64,000 bases of DNA from Deltaproteobacteria bacterium (lineage in GTDB: Bacteria; Myxococcota; Kuafuiibacteriia; Kuafuiibacteriales; Kuafuiibacteriaceae), in NCBI GenBank assembly GCA_016703535.1, contig JADJBV010000002.1, positions 992,001 to 1,056,000 of the forward strand, given 5' to 3'. Shown here piece after piece: positions 33,815-42,067 of this stretch (position 1 is the first letter of the stretch; each line of letters opens with the position of its first letter). A program made the position numbers and the translations under genes. The notes beneath the pieces were generated by a model. It was not told the DNA's origin, did no database searches, and worked only from the letters and a program-made list of their open reading frames with translations.

Positions 33815-35374
33815 TCAGCGGTGCGGCACCAAGGCGCTGCCGTTGAGGGTCCGACCCAGACGTCGGGCCACCTCGACGCCGAAGCCGGCGGCCCGCTGCA
33901 CCTCAGGCTCCCGTAGCGCGCTCATCAGCCCGAAGAATCCGACCTCTTTGGGGGTGGCGCTGGCGTCGGCGACCGCTTGGTTCATGGTCGCCAAGATCCG
34001 CAAGGTCTCGGCCTGTCGTGGCACCGCGGCCATCGCCGGTTCGGTCTGGATCGCCAGCTCGATCAGTCGCTTGCCTTCTTTGGAAGACAACAAGGCCGCG
34101 ACCTCCATCAGGCCGCCGACGTCGATCTTATGGGCCACGCCCGCCGCGGTCTCGAACGCCCCTTGGATCACCGGCATCACCTTGGCGGTGGCGGTCAAGG
34201 CCTCCAACATCTTGGGATCGGTGAGTTGGTACAAAGTGGCAGCCACGGTCTTCAGCCGCGCGTCCAGGTCCCCTGAACCACCTTGAGCCTCGACCCAACG
34301 CCGTACGGTCTGCATGCCCTCTTCGAGGAGCTCGGGCCCAGCTGCCAAGGCGTTGATCGCGTATTCCAGATCCGGGAGGAGCAGCGCCACCCGGGTGAAG
34401 GAATCGAGCACGTCGGGCGAGGCCAGGTGCATCATCGCCTCGGCCAAACGTTCGCTCAACACCTCGTGACCTTCGACCTGGGCCAGCTGAGAAGTGGCCT
34501 TGGCGGTCGCCTTCACCGCGGGCGCCAGGAGCGGGAGCAGGCCCGCCAGTTCACCCAAGGAGCGGGCGGCCTGGCCGTCGGTCAAAGCCAAGAGCAAAGT
34601 CCCGGCGGCCTCGACCCGCCGATCGAGATCCAAGGTGCCCAAGCCCAACCGCGCCAAGCGCTCCTTGGCCAACTGCATGCCCTCTTCGAGCAGGACCGGC
34701 CCAGCGGCCACCGCTTGCACGGCGTACTCCAGATCCGGGGCCAAGGCGGCGATCCGGGTCAAGGCGCCCAAGGTGTCCTCGTCGGCCAACACGAAGAAGG
34801 CCTCGCTGAGCCGAGCGGCCACCTTCTCCGGGCCTTCGGTTTGGGAGAAGTCGCCGATGGCGTGGGCAGTGCTCTCGACCAACGGCGTCAGATCGACGCT
34901 GGCCTTGGCCAGGTGGCCTAGGGCCCGAGCGATCTCCGGGCTGGAGAGTTGGTAGGCCAGCTCCAACACCGTGTCCAATCGGCGCCGCACCTCGAAGGCG
35001 CCCTCGGCCGTGTGGCTGTGAAGGCGGCTCTTCATCAGCTCCATCGCCTCCTGCATCAGCTCCGGGCCGGCCGCCACCCCCTGCAGCGCGTACTCCAGCT
35101 GGGGCAACAACACCGCGATCCGGGTCAAGGTCTCGACCGTCTCGGGCTCCCCCAAACAGATCAAAAGCTCGGCCAGGCGATCTTGGGTCTGGGCGGCGCC
35201 GTACACCTCACCCAACGACGCTTCGGCCCGCCGTGCCGCCGAGGCCAAGGTCGCCGGCCCCGCTGGGGTCTCTGGCGCGGGGGCGACCGGCGAACGCTCG
35301 AGGAGGGCCAACACCCGATCCAGGCGGCTCTCCAAGCGCTCCAGCCGACGTTCGAGCTCGACAGTGTTGCTCAT
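33815..35374 (-). CDS. DUF1641 protein with three internal ~121-residue repeats (hydrogenase operon)
   Basis: 519 residues from the second ATG (35374); AGGAG lies 9 bases before it, while ATG 35380 would be too close. A heptad-like helix starts the protein. Three copies of an all-helical unit of about 121 residues follow, marked by LLPQLEYALQGVAAGPEL, LAPDLEYAVQAVAAGPVL and LLPDLEYAINALAAGPEL at residues 89, 211 and 332. The C-terminus (about 430-505) carries the DUF1641 signature GLMSALREPEVQRAAGFGVE. DUF1641 proteins are encoded beside formate dehydrogenases (YrhD/YjgD) and some hydrogenases; their role is unknown. It is the last gene of the hydrogenase operon and may help assemble or anchor the enzyme (inference). 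Confidence 0.85.
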   Translation of the reverse strand: MSNTVELERRLERLESRLDRVLALLERSPVAPAPETPAGPATLASAARRAEASLGEVYGAAQTQDRLAELLICLGEPETVETLTRIAVLLPQLEYALQGVAAGPELMQEAMELMKSRLHSHTAEGAFEVRRRLDTVLELAYQLSSPEIARALGHLAKASVDLTPLVESTAHAIGDFSQTEGPEKVAARLSEAFFVLADEDTLGALTRIAALAPDLEYAVQAVAAGPVLLEEGMQLAKERLARLGLGTLDLDRRVEAAGTLLLALTDGQAARSLGELAGLLPLLAPAVKATAKATSQLAQVEGHEVLSERLAEAMMHLASPDVLDSFTRVALLLPDLEYAINALAAGPELLEEGMQTVRRWVEAQGGSGDLDARLKTVAATLYQLTDPKMLEALTATAKVMPVIQGAFETAAGVAHKIDVGGLMEVAALLSSKEGKRLIELAIQTEPAMAAVPRQAETLRILATMNQAVADASATPKEVGFFGLMSALREPEVQRAAGFGVEVARRLGRTLNGSALVPHR

Positions 35375-35386
35375 CTTCATCGTCTC

Positions 35387-36043
35387 CTAAGAAGGCCCAA
35401 CCGGGCTCCCGACCGTAGCCAGCCAAAACACCCCGACCGCGATCGACGCCGCACCTGCCAGCGCCACCGCCTTGGGCACCCAAGCCTCGCGGCGCACCAC
35501 CCGCCCTGCGAAGAAGGCGAAGGCCGCCATCGCGCCCAAGCCACCGAGCAAAAACATCAACAGGTAGGCCAAGGCCGCCACCCGGCCCAGGGCCAGGGTC
35601 GGCAATACACTCAATAGATGGCCGCCGCCGGCGAAGCCGTGGAGCAAGCCAAAACCCAACACCGAGTGGTGGTGTTGCCCAGTGGCCAGCTGCGGGTGGG
35701 TGTGGGTTTCGCTGCCGTGATCGTGTTGGTGGGTGTGAACCTGGAGCACGCCGCTCTTCTTGACGGTCCAGAGCCCGACCAACACCAACAAGACGCCGAC
35801 CATCCGTTCGGCCAGGTTGCTGAAGGACTCGAGCTGCACGGTGGATTGGAGCACCAACGCGATGATCGCCAAGATCACCACCCCGACCCCGTGGCCCAGG
35901 CCCCAGGTGATGCCGACCTTGAGGGCGCTCCTTCGATCCCGCAGCGCAAAGGGCAAGACCGCGGCCAAATGATCCGGCCCCGAGAGCACATGGAGCACGC
36001 CGGCCAACAGGCCGCCCATGCCGCTCAACAACCAGACGTTCAC
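35387..36043 (-). CDS. NicO/HupE-like nickel permease
   Basis: 218 residues from GTG 36043, overlapping the hypB stop (GTGA). Six membrane helices are predicted. HVLSGPDHLAAVLPFAL in the first region is the typical metal-path motif, and GLGHGVGVVILA the second. A cytoplasmic or periplasmic loop is His-rich (HTHQHDHGSETHTH, then QHHH), suited to bind nickel, and HGFAGGGHLLSVLPTLAL follows. It lies inside the hydrogenase operon and probably imports Ni2+ for the maturation factors. Cobalt transport cannot be excluded. Confidence 0.85.
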   Translation of the reverse strand: MNVWLLSGMGGLLAGVLHVLSGPDHLAAVLPFALRDRRSALKVGITWGLGHGVGVVILAIIALVLQSTVQLESFSNLAERMVGVLLVLVGLWTVKKSGVLQVHTHQHDHGSETHTHPQLATGQHHHSVLGFGLLHGFAGGGHLLSVLPTLALGRVAALAYLLMFLLGGLGAMAAFAFFAGRVVRREAWVPKAVALAGAASIAVGVFWLATVGSPVGPS

Positions 36044-36975
36044 TTGGCGCCTCCGGGATCCTGCTGCCTTTGCCGCAACCAGCCGTACCAATCAGCGAGG
36101 CCCGCCCCGTTTTTGGTCGAGACCTCCATGATGGGCACCCCCGGGGCGACCTGGGCCAAGTTGCGCCGGGCCAGCGATAGGTCGAAGTCCAAGTGGGGCG
36201 TCAGATCCGTCTTGGTCAACAGGATCAGATCGGCGGCGCCGAACATGTGCGGGTACTTCTGGGGTTTGTCTTCGCCTTCGGTGACCGAAAACAGCACCAC
36301 CTTGGCGGCTTCACCCAGGTCGAAGAGGGCCGGGCACACCAGGTTGCCGACGTTTTCGATGAACAACACCGACCCCGGCTCGGGCCCGAGCGACTCCAGG
36401 CCGTGCCACACCATATCCGCTTCCAGGTGACAGCCCTTGCCGGTGTTGATCTGCACCACCTTGGTCCCCGTCGCGGCGATCCGCTCCGCGTCCCGGCTGG
36501 TCGCTTGATCCCCTTCGAGCACCGCCACCTTGCTCCCCAACTCGACCAAGGTCCGCTCGAGCAGCGTGGTCTTCCCCGAACCCGGCGAGCTCATCAAGTT
36601 CAGCGCCAAGATCAGGTGGTCCTTCAGGTAGGACCGGTTGCGAGCGGCCAAGCGATCGTTCTTGTCCAACACCTTGATCGCCAGGGTTTCGGTGACCGTG
36701 CCGATGTGGACCGGTTTGGGCCCCGGGCCCATTCGGAGCGGGTGCGGGTGGGGGTGATCATGGTCGTGGGCATGATCGTGGTCGTGGGCATGATCGTGGT
36801 CGTGGGGGTGATCGTGGTCGTGGGGGTGATCGTGGTCGTGGGGGTGATCATGGGCGTGCGCCTCCGCATGCCGATGCCTCACCACGGTCCCATCCGCCAT
36901 CAGATGCGAGTGCTCCCCGCCCGCCCCAACGATGGTCGCCACCGCTCCATCCGAACAACCGCAGGTCTCACACAT
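36040..36975 (-). CDS. hypB: Hydrogenase nickel-insertion GTPase HypB
   Basis: 311 residues. The N-terminal CETCGC high-affinity nickel site is intact. Residues 34-78 form a long His-rich segment (22 His) made of DHDHPH/DHDHAH units. The GTPase domain follows: Walker A PGSGKTT at 131-137, then VLEGDQATSRDAERIA, and NVGNLVCPALFDLGE around the family switch region. HypB binds and releases Ni2+ with GTP hydrolysis, delivering it to the large subunit with HypA. It overlaps hypA by 8 bases and the NicO gene by 4. The long His tract suggests nickel storage. Confidence 0.97.
   Translation of the reverse strand: MCETCGCSDGAVATIVGAGGEHSHLMADGTVVRHRHAEAHAHDHPHDHDHPHDHDHPHDHDHAHDHDHAHDHDHPHPHPLRMGPGPKPVHIGTVTETLAIKVLDKNDRLAARNRSYLKDHLILALNLMSSPGSGKTTLLERTLVELGSKVAVLEGDQATSRDAERIAATGTKVVQINTGKGCHLEADMVWHGLESLGPEPGSVLFIENVGNLVCPALFDLGEAAKVVLFSVTEGEDKPQKYPHMFGAADLILLTKTDLTPHLDFDLSLARRNLAQVAPGVPIMEVSTKNGAGLADWYGWLRQRQQDPGGAK
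36748..36852 (-). repeat. 18-bp in-gene tandem repeats of the HypB His-tract
   Basis: On the plus strand the unit is of the form GATCGTGGTCGTGGGGGT or GATCGTGGTCGTGGGCAT, about five copies, encoding (DHDH)PH/AH units. Copies differ at few positions, so the tract can change in length by slippage without breaking the frame. Confidence 0.85.
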
Positions 36976-37207
36976 CGACCACCTCCATCGAACGGATCAA
37001 CAACTCGGTGCCGCTGGCGGGCTCCACGTCCAGCCGGGCGCCCTCCAACACCGTACCTTGGGTGCACAACTCGAAGCAGAACTCGATCGCCTGCCGGTCG
37101 ATGCCGGCCTTTTCGCCGATCTGCAGCAACACCGACTTGACGGTGCGGTTGCCGGCCCGCTCGGCGACGGCGGCCACGATGTTGTGGGTGATCGACAGCT
37201 CGTGCAT
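36968..37207 (-). CDS. hypA: Shortened HypA nickel chaperone lacking the zinc domain
   Basis: 79 residues; normal HypA is about 110-115. The N-terminus MHELSITHNIVAAV carries the nickel-binding Met-His-Glu and aligns with the family through QIGEKAGIDRQAIEFCFEL and GTVLEGARLDVE. The zinc-binding insert with two CxxC pairs, normally after that point, is missing; the sequence passes from VEPASGTELL straight to the typical C-terminal RSMEVVDV. No CxxC is present. The family C-terminal end is kept, so this looks like an in-frame loss of the insert, not truncation. The start overlaps the hypE stop by one base and the 3' end overlaps hypB. Confidence 0.88.
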   Translation of the reverse strand: MHELSITHNIVAAVAERAGNRTVKSVLLQIGEKAGIDRQAIEFCFELCTQGTVLEGARLDVEPASGTELLIRSMEVVDV

Positions 37208-38292
37208 CAGCAGATCCTCGGCAGGGGCTCACCCACCAACATCTCCAAGATGCGTTCCCCGCCAAAGCCGGTGTCCAAGGTGACGATCCCCGGCGACTCG
37301 GCCCGGCAGCGAGCGATCAGGGCCGACTCTTGGCCGTACCGGTGGGCCCGCATGATGCGGAGCGCCGGCTCCACATCCTTGGCCGGCACCACCACCACCA
37401 CCTTGCCTTCGTTGGCCAGGTGCACCGGGTCCAGGCCGAGCAGTTCGGTCAAGCCGGCCACCTCTCGGCGCACCGGCAAGGCGCTGGCGTCGACCACCAT
37501 CCCCACCTCGGAGGAGAGGGCCAACTCGTTGAGCACCGCCGCCAGGCCACCCCGGGTCACGTCCCGCATGGCCCGAACCTCGACGGCCTTGACCAGCTCG
37601 GCGATCATTCCATTCAGTGGAGCGCTGTCGGTGGCGATGTCCGACTCCAACTTGAGTTCACCCCGGGCCACCAAGATGGCGGCGCCGTGATCGCCCAGGT
37701 AACCGTTGACCAACACGCAGTCGTCGGGCCGCAGACCTTGGGCGTGCACCTCGACGCCCTTGGGGATCACGCCGACCCCCGAGGTGTTGATGAAGAGCTG
37801 ATCGGCCTTGCCCCGGGGCACCACCTTGGTGTCGCCGGTGACGATCTGGACCCCCGCCTCGTCAGCGGCCAACTTCATGGAGCGCAACACCCGCCGCAGG
37901 GTCTCGATGGGCAGGCCCTCCTCCAGCACCAATCCGCACGACAAATACAGAGGTTTGGCCCCCGAAACCGCCAGGTCGTTGACCGTGCCATTGACCGCCA
38001 ACTTGCCGATGTCCCCGCCCGGAAAAAACAGGGGCGTGACCACGTAGGTGTCGGTGGTGAAGGCTAGGCGATCACCGTGGGCCGCCAGCGCGCCGAGGCT
38101 GAAGCGGGCCTGATCTTCGTCGACCACCAAACCTTCGCCGCCCAGCTCACCCACCACCAGGTCGTCGATCAGATCCCGCATGGCCTTGCCGCCGCCGCCG
38201 TGGGCCAAGACCACCACCGACTCCCGGACCTTGCCCAGGCGCCGGCGGTGTTTTTCGATCCGCTGCATCAGCCGTTGATCGTCACCGTTCAT
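37207..38292 (-). CDS. hypE: Hydrogenase maturation protein HypE
   Basis: 361 residues, full length. Early motif VVLAHGGGGKAMRDLI and ARFSLGALAAHGDRLAFTTD belong to the PurM-like ATP-binding fold. The C-terminus EPLPRIC ends with the essential Cys that receives the carbamoyl group from HypF and is dehydrated to thiocyanate, giving the CN ligands of the active-site iron. It overlaps hypD by 4 bases (ATGA-type) and hypA by 1 base, as expected for a co-translated hyp block. Confidence 0.97.
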   Translation of the reverse strand: MNGDDQRLMQRIEKHRRRLGKVRESVVVLAHGGGGKAMRDLIDDLVVGELGGEGLVVDEDQARFSLGALAAHGDRLAFTTDTYVVTPLFFPGGDIGKLAVNGTVNDLAVSGAKPLYLSCGLVLEEGLPIETLRRVLRSMKLAADEAGVQIVTGDTKVVPRGKADQLFINTSGVGVIPKGVEVHAQGLRPDDCVLVNGYLGDHGAAILVARGELKLESDIATDSAPLNGMIAELVKAVEVRAMRDVTRGGLAAVLNELALSSEVGMVVDASALPVRREVAGLTELLGLDPVHLANEGKVVVVVPAKDVEPALRIMRAHRYGQESALIARCRAESPGIVTLDTGFGGERILEMLVGEPLPRIC

Positions 38293-39428
38293 GACACGGT
38301 CCTCAAGCGAGAGCTGGGGTTGAGCCGGCCGTAGTTGTAGTGGGCGGCGCAGGCGCCTTCGGAGGAGACCATACAGGCGCCGATCGGCGTCTCCGGCGTG
38401 CAGGCGGTGCCAAAGACCTTACACTCCCACGGCTTGATCGCGCCCTTCAGCACGTCGCCGCACTCGCAGACGCCCGGATCGGGCACCGACACCGACGGCA
38501 CCTTGAAGTGGGCCTCGGCGTCGAAGCGGGCATAGGCCGCCCGGAGCTGCAGGCCCGAGTGTTCGATCGACCCCAGGCCTCGCCACTCGAAGGTGGCCCG
38601 AGGTTCGAAGACCTCTTGAATCGCCTCCAGCGCCACTCGGTTGCCGTCGTCCTTCACCAAACGGCGGTATTGGTTCTCCACCGTGGCCCGGCCGTCCACG
38701 ATCTGGGCGAGCAACATCCGGACCGACTGGAGCACGTCCAAGGGCTCAAAGCCGCTGACCACGAAGGGCTTCTTGTACTCCGCCGCGACGAAGTCATAAG
38801 GCCTCACGCCGATCACCATCGACACGTGGCCCGGGCCGACGAAGCCGTCCAGGTGCAGGCCGTCCGAGTCGAGCAAGGCCCGCAGGGTGGGCACGATGGT
38901 GATGTGGTTGGAGAAGACCAAAAAGTTGTCGACGCCGTCTCGGGCCGCCTCCAACACCGTCAGGGCCGTGGAAGGTACGGTGGTCTCGAAGCCCAAGCCA
39001 AAGAAGATTACCTTCTGGTTTGGGTTCTGGCGGGCCAACTCCAGGGCGTCGGAGGGTGAATAGACCGTGCGCACGTCGGCGCCTTCGGCCTTGGCTTCCA
39101 GCAGGCTGCCCTTGCTGCCCGGAACACGGATGGCGTCGCCGAAGGAGGCGAAGATCACGTTGGGGCGCACCGCCAAAGACAAGGCGTCGTCGACTCGGCC
39201 CACCGGCAACACGCAGACCGGGCAACCGGGTCCGTGCACCAACTCCAGAGCCTCGGGCAACATGGACTGGAGGCCAAACTTGAAGATCGCGTGGGTGTGG
39301 CCGCCGCAGATCTCCATCACCTTGAGCGGGTTTTTGGCTGTGCGACCGGTCTTGGCCACCAGCCGCTCGATGTCGGCCAAGATGCCTTTGCCGCCCTTGG
39401 GGTTGCGGAACTCATCGACGTATTTCAT
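38289..39428 (-). CDS. hypD: Hydrogenase maturation protein HypD
   Basis: 379 residues from ATG 39428 (overlap with the hypC stop); the longer open frame to 39563 is antisense to other genes. The Fe-S scaffold signature is complete: GGHTHAIFKFG, GPGCPVCVLPVGRVD, FGFE-type block GLGFETTVPSTAL, and a C-terminal Cys set around DPGVCECGDVLKG, ACTPETPIGACMVSSEGAC. HypD with HypC forms the scaffold on which the Fe(CN)2CO unit is built. Confidence 0.97.
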   Translation of the reverse strand: MKYVDEFRNPKGGKGILADIERLVAKTGRTAKNPLKVMEICGGHTHAIFKFGLQSMLPEALELVHGPGCPVCVLPVGRVDDALSLAVRPNVIFASFGDAIRVPGSKGSLLEAKAEGADVRTVYSPSDALELARQNPNQKVIFFGLGFETTVPSTALTVLEAARDGVDNFLVFSNHITIVPTLRALLDSDGLHLDGFVGPGHVSMVIGVRPYDFVAAEYKKPFVVSGFEPLDVLQSVRMLLAQIVDGRATVENQYRRLVKDDGNRVALEAIQEVFEPRATFEWRGLGSIEHSGLQLRAAYARFDAEAHFKVPSVSVPDPGVCECGDVLKGAIKPWECKVFGTACTPETPIGACMVSSEGACAAHYNYGRLNPSSRLRTVS

Positions 39429-39706
39429 GGCCGAGCCCCGCTCTTTTGCATCGACTCCAGCTCGGCTTGGGCCTCGCCCAACTCCCGCAACAGCTCGATG
39501 GTCCGGGCCGCCTCTTCGGGATCGATCACGTTCATGGCGAAGCCGACGTGCACCAACACCCACTGGCCGAGGAGCGGGGAGAGGTCTTCACCTTGGGCGA
39601 CGCAAGCCAGGTTGACCTGCCGCTTCACCCCCGAGATGTCGACGATCCCCAACTTTTTTTCGCGGTCGCTGATCTCGACCACCTGGCCTGGAATTCCTAG
39701 ACACAT
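39425..39706 (-). CDS. hypC: Hydrogenase assembly chaperone HypC
   Basis: 93 residues. It starts MCLGIPGQVVEI with the essential Cys2 after Met. The OB-like beta-fold and the C-terminal helix with LGQWVLVHVGFAMNVIDPEEA are typical. The tail (residues 75-93, ESMQKSGARP) is slightly longer than in E. coli HypC. It carries the Fe(CN)2CO moiety with HypD to the large subunit. The hypF stop lies 3 bp upstream and the hypD start overlaps its stop (ATGA). Confidence 0.96.
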   Translation of the reverse strand: MCLGIPGQVVEISDREKKLGIVDISGVKRQVNLACVAQGEDLSPLLGQWVLVHVGFAMNVIDPEEAARTIELLRELGEAQAELESMQKSGARP

Positions 39707-39709
39707 CGT

Positions 39710-42067
39710 TCAGTCCTCCCCCGCGATCGCTCTTGCCGCGGCGATGGCCGCTTGCCCCAAAGAGAGGCCCCCGTCATTGGCCGGGACCCGCCGCTGCAGC
39801 AACACCGAAAATCCGGCCCGCAGGAGGCCCGCCTGGGTCCGCTCCAACAACACCGCGTTTTGGAACACCCCGCCCGACAAAGCCACCGTATCAAAGCCGG
39901 CGGTGCTCTTTTGGAGTTTGAGCGCCATCCGGACGATGGCCTGGGCCAAAGCCACGTGGAATCGCGCCGAGATCCGGGCCACCCGCTCGCCGACCGCGAG
40001 ATCCCCCAGGATCGCCCGCCAGGTCTCGATGGGCTCGAGGTAGGGCAGACCGCTGCCGGTGAGGCGCGGGATCCCGATCGGGTAGATGTCCTCGGCCTCG
40101 GCCGCTTGGAGCTCGGCTTCGGTCGCCAGGGCCTCCAGCTGCATCGCGGCTTGGCCTTCGAAGGCGACCCGCTCGAAGCCCAGGCCACAGGCCGCCGCCA
40201 CGGCGTCGAACCAACGCCCCGCCGAGCTGGCCAAGGGGGACAAGGTCGGTCGCTCCCGGATCTGCTCCAGGAGCGCTCGCGGCTTTTGATCGAGCAGCCG
40301 AAACACCTCCAGCTCCTGGAAGTTCACCTTCAGTTCACCCCAGCTCATCTCGGCCAGGAGGTGAGCGTAGAGGTTGCGCCAAGGTTCTTTGGCCGCCGCG
40401 TCGCCGCCGAGGAGCGGAACAGGCTTGATGCTCCCCACCCGTTCGACCTGCCGGTAGTCGCCGTAGAGGAACTCACCGCCCCACAAGGCGCCGCCTTCCC
40501 CATAACCGATGCCGTCGAAGGTCACGCCCAGAACTTTGGGGCCGTGGAGCGGATGCCCGTTTTCAGCCAAACAAGAGGCCAGGTGGGCGTGGTGGTGCAG
40601 CACCGAAATGCAAGGTAACTTGCGATCCGCCGCCAGCTGCCGGCCTTGGATCGTGGAGCGATATTCGGGGTGAGCGTCGACCACCAACCGCTGAGCCCGG
40701 TGCTGGAAGAGGTCCTCCAGCCAGGCTCCGGCCCGCTGCCAATCCTCGAAGGCCGACAACTCGTCGAGATCACCGAGGTGCTGAGACAACACCGCCTGGC
40801 CCCGGGCCAAGAGACAGACCGTCGCCTTGAACTGGCCCCCCAGGGCCAAGATCGATGGCGCCGCTTCGAAGCCGGGGGGCAGGGCGATCGGTGCTGGTGC
40901 GTAACCTCGGGCTCGGCGCAGCGACCGGATCTCTCCGGCCACCTCCCTCACCAAGGAGTCATCCACCCGGTGGGCGATCTCTCGGTTGTGCCCGACGATC
41001 CAATCGGCGATCCCTTCCAAACGTCGCCGGGCGTCGTCGTCGTGGATCGCCGGCGGTTCGTCGCTTTTGTTGCCGCTGGTGCAGACCACCGGCCGATCGA
41101 CCCGACGCATCACCAGGTGGTGGAGCGGTGAGGCCGGCAACATGAAGCCCAAGGTCGAAAGGCCCGGGGCCACCTCGTCGGCCACCGACGCCGCACCCCG
41201 CCGCAACAAGACGATCGGCGCGGCCGGGCTGAGCAAGGCGCCTTCTTCCACCGGCGAGACCTGGGCGTAGCGGCGCACGACCTCCAGATCCCGGGCCAAG
41301 AGGGCCAGGGGCTTCATCTCCCGGTGTTTGCGCTCCCGGAGGCGGGCCACCACCTCGGGCCGGGTCGCGTCGCAGAGCAGCTGATAACCGCCGACCCCCT
41401 TCAGGGCCACGATCTCTCCGCTCATCAACAAGCCCCCGACCGCGTCCACCAGATCCAGGGCGCTGTACCGCTCGTAGCTGAAGGGGCGCCCGTCGCTGCG
41501 CTCCAACCTAACCTGGGGCCCGCAGCGGTGACAGGCGATCGGCTCGGCGTGATACCGCCGATCGGCTTCGTCTTGGTATTCGCTGCGGCAGGCTTCGCAG
41601 AGGGGAAAGGCGGCCATGGTGGTGGCGGCCCGATCCCAAGGTACGGAGCGGGCGATCGAAAACCGCGGGCCACACTGGGTGCAGTTGGTGAACGGGTACC
41701 GAAAGCGCCGCTCGTAGGGGCTGCGCAGCTCGGCCAAACAAGCTTCACAGGGGGCGGCGTCGGGGCTGACCTGGGTCTCGACAGGCCCCACGGCGCTCTC
41801 CTGGATCTCGAAGGAGTTGCCGTCGATCTGCAAGTTGGCTTGCGTGGTGCGCTCCACCCCTTCGATCCGCGCCAGGCGAGGCAAGCCCGAGAGCAAGGAC
41901 TCCAGGAACGCGTCGGCCCCGGCCCGATCGGTGCCGAGCAGGATGATCACGCCGGCGCCGTCGTTCCACACCGCTCCACCCAGGCCTTTGGCCCGGGCCA
42001 GGTTGGCCACCAGCGGACGAAAGCCCACGCCTTGGACCGTGCCCCGGATGCGGATCCGCTCAACCAC
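39710..42067 (-). CDS. hypF: Carbamoyltransferase HypF
   Basis: 785 residues from GTG 42067, which overlaps the NHL gene stop by 8 bases. Domains in order: acylphosphatase-like (about 1-90; RIRGTVQGVGFRPLV), two zinc fingers (about 90-190; CEACLAEL...CTQCGPRFS and CEACRSEY...CHRCGP), YrdC-like (about 190-370), and Kae1/TobZ-like carbamoyltransferase (about 390-780; VLHHHAHLASCLAE, TFDGIGYGEGGALWGGE, LSGGVFQNAVLLER). It transfers carbamoyl from carbamoyl phosphate to the HypE C-terminal Cys. Full length and apparently intact. Confidence 0.97.
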   Translation of the reverse strand: MVERIRIRGTVQGVGFRPLVANLARAKGLGGAVWNDGAGVIILLGTDRAGADAFLESLLSGLPRLARIEGVERTTQANLQIDGNSFEIQESAVGPVETQVSPDAAPCEACLAELRSPYERRFRYPFTNCTQCGPRFSIARSVPWDRAATTMAAFPLCEACRSEYQDEADRRYHAEPIACHRCGPQVRLERSDGRPFSYERYSALDLVDAVGGLLMSGEIVALKGVGGYQLLCDATRPEVVARLRERKHREMKPLALLARDLEVVRRYAQVSPVEEGALLSPAAPIVLLRRGAASVADEVAPGLSTLGFMLPASPLHHLVMRRVDRPVVCTSGNKSDEPPAIHDDDARRRLEGIADWIVGHNREIAHRVDDSLVREVAGEIRSLRRARGYAPAPIALPPGFEAAPSILALGGQFKATVCLLARGQAVLSQHLGDLDELSAFEDWQRAGAWLEDLFQHRAQRLVVDAHPEYRSTIQGRQLAADRKLPCISVLHHHAHLASCLAENGHPLHGPKVLGVTFDGIGYGEGGALWGGEFLYGDYRQVERVGSIKPVPLLGGDAAAKEPWRNLYAHLLAEMSWGELKVNFQELEVFRLLDQKPRALLEQIRERPTLSPLASSAGRWFDAVAAACGLGFERVAFEGQAAMQLEALATEAELQAAEAEDIYPIGIPRLTGSGLPYLEPIETWRAILGDLAVGERVARISARFHVALAQAIVRMALKLQKSTAGFDTVALSGGVFQNAVLLERTQAGLLRAGFSVLLQRRVPANDGGLSLGQAAIAAARAIAGED

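Noticed and set aside
36748..36852. CRISPR-like array
   Set aside because: The repeats are contiguous 18-bp units with no spacers and encode the HypB His-tract in frame. No cas genes are present.
36968..36990. Frameshift as the cause of the short HypA
   Set aside because: The C-terminal end typical of HypA (RSMEVVDV) is in frame and hypB starts at once. No CxxC-coding sequence is found in other frames nearby.
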